A stretch of DNA of 64,000 bases, taken from SG-bin7 sp964498095 (GTDB lineage Bacteria; Bdellovibrionota; Bdellovibrionia; Bdellovibrionales; SG-bin7). Positions 59,703 to 64,000 of the stretch are shown piece after piece (position 1 is the first letter of the stretch; the number at the start of each line of letters is the position of its first letter). A model generated the notes under the pieces. The model had not been told where the DNA came from. It worked only from the letters and a program-made list of their open reading frames with translations, and searched no databases. The position numbers and the translations under genes are program-made. The stretch is from the NCBI GenBank assembly GCA_964498095.1, contig CAZCFY010000013.1, positions 1 through 64,000 on the forward strand. The letters are read 5' to 3'.

Positions 59703-61616
59703 ATGTCAGAAAATTCAGAATGGACGATAGAAAATAGCGCAGAACTCTACGGTATCAATAGCTGGGGTGCCGGTTATTTTCGCGTCAACGAAAATGGTAA
59801 TCTTGGCGTGACTCCCATGGGCCCAACGGGTCCAAGACTTGATTTGCGCGAATTGATTAACGATCTCATGGAGCGTGGCATACGCGTGCCGATGCTTATT
59901 CGATTTCCTGATATTTTCCGCTCCCGCATCGAGCTTTTAAGCAAATGTTTCTCTAAAGCCATCGAGAGCTATGGTTATAAAAATGATTACTGCGGCGTCT
60001 ATCCCATTAAAGTTAATCAACAACGCCATGTCGTCGAAGAATTACTCCGCTCAGGTCAATTTAGCCGCCTCGGCCTTGAATGTGGCAGTAAACCAGAACT
60101 TCTAGTGGCTCTTGCCCTCGTCGATACGCCAAACGCCCTCATTATCTGTAATGGGTTTAAAGACCAAGAGTATATTGAAACAGCAATTTTATCGCAAAAA
60201 CTAGGCCGCAATACCATAATCGTAGTTGATCGCTATAGCGAACTTCCGGCGATACTTGAAGCCGCCAAAAAATATGATACTAAGCCTCGTATAGGTTTCC
60301 GGGCGAAATTAAATTCGCGCGGTGCCGGTAAGTGGGTTGAGTCGTCTGGCGCCCGTTCTAAATTTGGTCTCACACCGACAGAGATGGTGGAAGGTATTGA
60401 GTTACTTAAAAACCATGACCGCTTAGATTGTTTGGAGCTATTTCATTTTCACATTGGCTCGCAAATTACTTCGATTCAATCGGTTAAATCTTCACTTAAA
60501 GAAGGTACCCGCTTTTTTGCCGAACTTCATAAGTTAGGTGCGAAATTAAAGTATTTCGACGTCGGCGGCGGACTTGGCGTTGATTATGATGGATCGGGAA
60601 ATAGCGATAGTTCGACGAACTACTCAGAGCAAGAATACGCCAATGACGTGGTCTCGATTATTCAAGATATCTGTGACGAAAAAGGTGTGCCGCATCCGAC
60701 GATAGTTACCGAGTCAGGCCGATCACTCGTCGCACATCACTCCTTACTTGTGTTCAATATCCTGGGTGTTAACCGCACGGAGCGCTCGGACTCACCGGTC
60801 GACGTAAAACCAACTGATCATCATATCCTACGAAGTTTAAGCGAAATCTGCCGCAATATGGCCCGCGAGAATATCAATGAGTTTTACCATGACCTGCAAA
60901 ACTTAAAAGTGGATATTCTTCAGCTCTTCAAATATGGCGTATTATCCTTAGAACAACTCGCTAAGGCCGAAAATCTCTATTGGACAACGGCAACCAAGAT
61001 GCGCAATCTTGCCCGCGACATCGAAGACGCCGATGATATCGTAAAAGATTTGGATACAATTCTTTCGGATACTTATTTCTGTAATTTCTCCGTGTTCCAA
61101 TCCGTCCCCGACTCGTGGGCGGTAGGACAGGTTTTTCCTCTTATACCACTCCAAAGACTTAACGAGGAACCCAAACGTCGTGCGACTCTCGTGGATTTAA
61201 CTTGCGATTCCGACGGTAAGATCGAAAAATTTATTAGCAATCAACCCAACCGCAAGAAAACTTCGTTAGAGGTTCATGACTTAAACGGCAACGATCCTTA
61301 TTTCATGGGGATCTTTTTAGTTGGCGCTTACCAAGAAATTCTGGGCGACTTTCATAATTTGTTTGGCGATACCGACGCCGTTCATATTACCATGACACCT
61401 TCGGGTTACGCTGTCGATCACGTCGTGAAAGGTGACAGCGTTAGCGATGTTCTGGGTTATGTGGAATATCAGAAGTCAGAACTCATCGAAAACATCCGCC
61501 GTGTTTCTGAGTCGGGAATTTTGCGCGGCACCCTTACTAAACCCGAAGCCCGTCTATTAATGAAATATTATGAGGATGGTCTTTCCGGATATACTTATCT
61601 TGAAGAACCCGAGTGA
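59703..61616 (+). CDS. speA: biosynthetic arginine decarboxylase
   Basis: A 637-residue PLP enzyme that converts arginine to agmatine in polyamine synthesis. The PLP Lys is in YCGVYPIKVNQQRHVVEELL near residue 103; other signatures are GLECGSKPELLVAL, LFHFHIGSQITSI, LKYFDVGGGLGVDYDGS and the C-terminal catalytic Cys region LVDLTCDSDGKI near 500. Length matches SpeA. Its stop overlaps the GTG start of the next gene (GTGA). Confidence 0.96.
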   Translation: MSENSEWTIENSAELYGINSWGAGYFRVNENGNLGVTPMGPTGPRLDLRELINDLMERGIRVPMLIRFPDIFRSRIELLSKCFSKAIESYGYKNDYCGVYPIKVNQQRHVVEELLRSGQFSRLGLECGSKPELLVALALVDTPNALIICNGFKDQEYIETAILSQKLGRNTIIVVDRYSELPAILEAAKKYDTKPRIGFRAKLNSRGAGKWVESSGARSKFGLTPTEMVEGIELLKNHDRLDCLELFHFHIGSQITSIQSVKSSLKEGTRFFAELHKLGAKLKYFDVGGGLGVDYDGSGNSDSSTNYSEQEYANDVVSIIQDICDEKGVPHPTIVTESGRSLVAHHSLLVFNILGVNRTERSDSPVDVKPTDHHILRSLSEICRNMARENINEFYHDLQNLKVDILQLFKYGVLSLEQLAKAENLYWTTATKMRNLARDIEDADDIVKDLDTILSDTYFCNFSVFQSVPDSWAVGQVFPLIPLQRLNEEPKRRATLVDLTCDSDGKIEKFISNQPNRKKTSLEVHDLNGNDPYFMGIFLVGAYQEILGDFHNLFGDTDAVHITMTPSGYAVDHVVKGDSVSDVLGYVEYQKSELIENIRRVSESGILRGTLTKPEARLLMKYYEDGLSGYTYLEEPE

Positions 61617-62551
61617 ACTCTAACCAACGCCGGATAATACTTCTAGCCAGCGCCATTCTGATCACGGTTGTCGCCGCTACGATTGTTTATACCCTAATCC
61701 GCTCCAGCACCATTCAAAAAGATTTAGAAAGCCGTTATAACTTTACCCAGCTAAAAACGGAAATTGCCCGTGCCCTTGCAAGCTCAGTAAACTGCACGAC
61801 TAGCTTTCGTGATTTAACTTTTAAAAGCGAATCGGATTTTATAAGCGCACCGCTTTTTTACGATGACGGTAACGGCAATAAACGCAGCCATTCAAAAATT
61901 ATCGAAGTAAATGATAAGTTCGAGGACCTCCTCGTAAAAAAAGCAGGTATCGAAATTGGCGCCAGCGTTGGGAAAAATAAATATAAAGGCCGCTACGTCG
62001 TTGAGCTAGAGCCAAGGATCAAGGCGCCGGGAGAACGGCCACTGCGCGCCGAATTTAATTTAATGTTCTCCACAAAACAGGACAGTAAAAGTATCGCCAG
62101 TTGTATTAGCGCTAATCTCGCGGCTAACATTGGATTTTGCCCGCCAAGAAACGTTCCACGCGAAATCATCGGTACATGGACCCGTAAGAAATCGGGCGAA
62201 CAATACCAGCAAAATGGCGACCCTTTTGCCAAGCTCACTAAAACTTATTTTTGCCCGGCAAAAACTGTTTTGCTAACGGCGCAGTTTACCTGCTTTTACC
62301 GTTGGAAGTGGGAATACCAAGATAATAACAAAACCCCGATCTACGCCTCCCGCGAAAGCACATTTACCGCGACCCTACAGGCTGTTGATCCGTCAACACT
62401 GATTGTAACATGTGAGATTCCGCGCAGTGCAATTGACGAATGCGCCGGTCCCATTTCGCCATATGACGATCCTGGCTCTTATGCCTCAAGCTGCCGTCTT
62501 TTCCAGTCTTACGCCGAAGGTAGTCTTACCTGCTGCCCCACCGGCGAATAA
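61613..62551 (+). CDS. anchored protein of unknown function, Cys-containing
   Basis: A 312-residue protein starting at a GTG that overlaps the speA stop. A basic N-terminus and one membrane helix (IILLASAILITVVAATIVYTLI, about 8-29) are followed by a helix like that of pilins (LESRYNFTQLKTEIARALASSVNC), but no prepilin cleavage motif is visible, so a pseudopilin role is unlikely. The rest is beta-rich with ten or so Cys, including VTCEIPRSAIDECAGP and SLTCCPTGE at the end. It is probably extracytoplasmic with disulfides. I recognise no family. Confidence 0.6.
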   Translation: MNSNQRRIILLASAILITVVAATIVYTLIRSSTIQKDLESRYNFTQLKTEIARALASSVNCTTSFRDLTFKSESDFISAPLFYDDGNGNKRSHSKIIEVNDKFEDLLVKKAGIEIGASVGKNKYKGRYVVELEPRIKAPGERPLRAEFNLMFSTKQDSKSIASCISANLAANIGFCPPRNVPREIIGTWTRKKSGEQYQQNGDPFAKLTKTYFCPAKTVLLTAQFTCFYRWKWEYQDNNKTPIYASRESTFTATLQAVDPSTLIVTCEIPRSAIDECAGPISPYDDPGSYASSCRLFQSYAEGSLTCCPTGE

Positions 62552-62647
62552 ATTTTTAAAACAGAATTTTTCACAATGCTTTTCACTGGCATGTATTGTG
62601 CTGCTCTAAAGTCATATAAATTTTTATTCCTGGAAAGGAGATACAAC

Positions 62648-63133
62648 ATGAGACTATTTACAGCGATTTTGGTTTTATTAACTGGGGTTTTGAGTCAAGC
62701 TGCACCAGCGGACCGCAGCGGTGACTTGGGAGTTGGCGTTATGGTTGGGGATACAACCAGCATAACAGGTAAGTATTGGACACGACCGGCGGCAGCTTTT
62801 GATTTGGCCGGAGGTGGCTCCTCTGACAAAGAGGGATTCATACAAGCGTCTTATTCGCATCACTTTTTAACTATGTTAAATCGTGACCGCGCCGCACGCG
62901 TCATGACCGAGATGGCTCCGTATTTAGGTTTTGGGTTGGGTGTTGGTTTTAACCGAACCATCGACAACGAGAAATTCCAAAACGACTGGTATGCCCGTGT
63001 TCCCATTGGGGTATCTTGGTTACCCAACAGAACTCCCGTGGACCTTTTCTTAGAGGCTGCTCCCACTTTGGTAGTTAGCCCCGAAGCAGTGGTTTCTCTC
63101 GAAGGTAATGTTGGCGCTAGATACTATTTTTAG
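62648..63133 (+). CDS. small outer-membrane beta-barrel-like protein
   Basis: The ATG at 62648 follows GGAAAGGAG and gives a signal peptide (MRLFTAILVLLTGVLSQAAPA) and 161 residues. The mature sequence has alternating aromatic and polar residues, Gly repeats and an aromatic C-terminus (VGARYYF), the profile of an 8-strand outer-membrane barrel (OmpW/OmpA-N-like in size). The function is unknown. A strong hairpin terminator follows its stop. Confidence 0.7.
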   Translation: MRLFTAILVLLTGVLSQAAPADRSGDLGVGVMVGDTTSITGKYWTRPAAAFDLAGGGSSDKEGFIQASYSHHFLTMLNRDRAARVMTEMAPYLGFGLGVGFNRTIDNEKFQNDWYARVPIGVSWLPNRTPVDLFLEAAPTLVVSPEAVVSLEGNVGARYYF

Positions 63134-63144
63134 CCTTGGATTGG

Positions 63145-63180
63145 CAGAGTAGGTCAGCTGGCTGACTTACTCTGTTCTTT
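63145..63180. terminator. bidirectional-type terminator between convergent genes
   Basis: CAGAGTA pairs with TACTCTG and GTCAG with CTGAC around a CTGG loop, joined by one G-T opposition, giving a stem of about 13 pairs. TTCTTTTTC follows on the plus strand. The stop codon of the minus-strand gene (63154-63156) lies within the stem, so the structure serves the barrel gene and overlaps the end of its neighbour. Confidence 0.78.
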
Positions 63181-63783
63181 TTCTTGCTGAGGTTGCTCTT
63201 TAGGACACATTCTTTGAGCCTTTTCCTTTAATCGCTCAAACTCCTTTTCAAAGACGGCGGCGTTTTCATCGGCCAGGCAAAAGCCAAATCTAATTTTAGA
63301 ACATAGATAAACGCCTTTTACCTTTCGATAAGCTTTAACAACGTCTTCTATCAAAATTGCACAACCGTCATTACAGGTACAGCTATTAATGTCTCGCTCG
63401 ACGGCTTTTTTAAACTCTATATTTCGTTTTTGCATATCCAATTCATAGGTGGCAAAAGTACAAACTCCAACAGGCTCAAGACCTGACTTAAACCCACCGC
63501 CACCACCAGCGGTATTTATAAAATCTGCGAATGTTGTAAATTTGCCGGGATGTTCAATTCCTTTCTCATCTTCCGGAGAAAGATATTTTGTGACTTTTCC
63601 GTCTTTTGAATAGGCAAACTTGTAGTATTTCGAAAAGGCCCGGCCTTTTACCAAATAACACGGGTTAAGAGTTTCACCCGGTTCAAAAGGTTTTTTACTG
63701 GACTCACCTAAATCAAACTTGATGTCCTCCCCAAAAGCCAGAACACTAAAAAAAATCGAAAAGATAATAATGAAAATTTTCAT
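63154..63783 (-). CDS. Cys-containing secreted protein of unknown function
   Basis: A 209-residue protein with a signal peptide (MKIFIIIFSIFFSVLAFGED). The C-terminal half has Cys residues in the pattern NSCTCNDGCAIL, YLCSKIRFGFC and RMCPKE, followed by a Gln/Glu/Lys-rich tail. The next minus-strand reading frame (63803-64000) matches this C-terminal half, including the CxC motif and the DFKKA-like start, so the two are tandem paralogues. No family is recognised. It ends inside a terminator hairpin shared with the convergent barrel gene. Confidence 0.68.
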   Translation of the reverse strand: MKIFIIIFSIFFSVLAFGEDIKFDLGESSKKPFEPGETLNPCYLVKGRAFSKYYKFAYSKDGKVTKYLSPEDEKGIEHPGKFTTFADFINTAGGGGGFKSGLEPVGVCTFATYELDMQKRNIEFKKAVERDINSCTCNDGCAILIEDVVKAYRKVKGVYLCSKIRFGFCLADENAAVFEKEFERLKEKAQRMCPKEQPQQEKEQSKSAS

Positions 63784-63802
63784 GATTAGGCTACTCCGTT
63801 GT

Positions 63803-64000
63803 TTAAACCTGACTTACTAAGTGTTCAATTGCTTTTAAATCACTATCTGCCGTGCAATCCATGCTACTTGTTTGATCGCAGGGTTTCTTACTTTGCCTCT
63901 CCCTGAACAAAGAGACTAATCTGTTCCTTTCGAGGATACAATCTTCACCCTGGCAATCGCATTTGTTAAAAGGTCGTCCTGTAGCTTTTTTAAAGTCATA
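63803..64000 (-). CDS. partial paralogue of the 63154 Cys-containing protein (cut by window end)
   Basis: A minus-strand frame open from the window edge to TAA at 63803-63805, giving 65 residues. It reads YDFKKATGRPFNKCDCQGED and continues with further Cys at KKPCDQT and MDCTADSD. The same positions in the neighbouring protein read IEFKKAVERDINSCTCNDGC and then FCLADEN, so spacing of CxC and the last Cys-x-AD is conserved. The 5' end lies beyond the window. It is 20 bp upstream of its paralogue, in the same direction, suggesting a tandem array. Confidence 0.78.
   Translation of the reverse strand, partial: YDFKKATGRPFNKCDCQGEDCILERNRLVSLFRERQSKKPCDQTSSMDCTADSDLKAIEHLVSQV

Noticed and set aside
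1..64000. CRISPR arrays, tRNA or rRNA genes, integrases, transposases, phage genes
   Set aside because: I saw no regular repeat-spacer pattern, no cloverleaf candidate and no such proteins in any frame; absence of tRNA genes is by eye only and not by a covariance search.

Overview
The window is a dense stretch of bacterial chromosome of moderate GC, with about 57 protein genes on both strands, many overlapping or abutting stops, and no gap above about 280 bp. I saw no rRNA, tRNA, CRISPR array, integrase or transposase. Gene content fits a Gram-negative didermal bacterium: lipoproteins with lipoboxes, Pal, SPOR and TonB-type proteins, outer-membrane barrels, and an alpha-2-macroglobulin/PbpC pair. 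The many secreted hypothetical proteins and the overall style suggest the Bdellovibrionota (Bdellovibrio-like), but this is inference and no marker here proves it.

Layout. 0-9.2 kb: an S9-type peptidase gene split by an in-frame stop, a UvrD/PcrA helicase, a lipoprotein metalloprotease with a barrel protein, small secreted proteins and a MATE transporter. 9.2-20.3 kb: SPOR protein, inositol monophosphatase, then an envelope-defence block on the minus strand (149-aa anchored protein, 1984-aa alpha-2-macroglobulin, PbpC). 20.5-25.7 kb: DsbA-like lipoprotein, then lipA, E2, E3, lipB. 25.6-28.9 kb: thiI, a PAS histidine kinase and a Pal-like lipoprotein. 28.9-31.2 kb: a CFI-box-type surface protein overlapping a barrel protein. 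31.3-34.2 kb: truA-rplM-rpsI and a DUF2799-type lipoprotein whose start codon lies in a strong hairpin. 34.2-42.7 kb: an exported methyltransferase, two tandem secreted paralogues, M28 and M23 peptidases, a PP2C phosphatase, a TonB-like protein and adenine deaminase. 42.8-50.9 kb: aceE, a hydrolase, a DJ-1/PfpI protein bracketed by a 39-bp inverted repeat, a response regulator, trxB, an SDR, a ferredoxin and trmB. 51-64 kb: ggt, a CDF transporter, an esterase, a ZnuCB-like zinc ABC pair, a diguanylate cyclase, leuS, speA, a barrel protein and two related Cys-rich secreted proteins, the last cut by the window end.

Functional links. The lipoylation enzymes sit with E2 and E3 of pyruvate dehydrogenase, while E1 is about 19 kb away. 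PbpC and alpha-2-macroglobulin are translationally coupled, consistent with wall repair plus protease trapping. The most unusual non-coding signals are four related short elements placed directly at gene 3' ends, two sigma-54-like promoters at identical distance from two paralogues, and the hairpin hiding the start codon at 33.0 kb.
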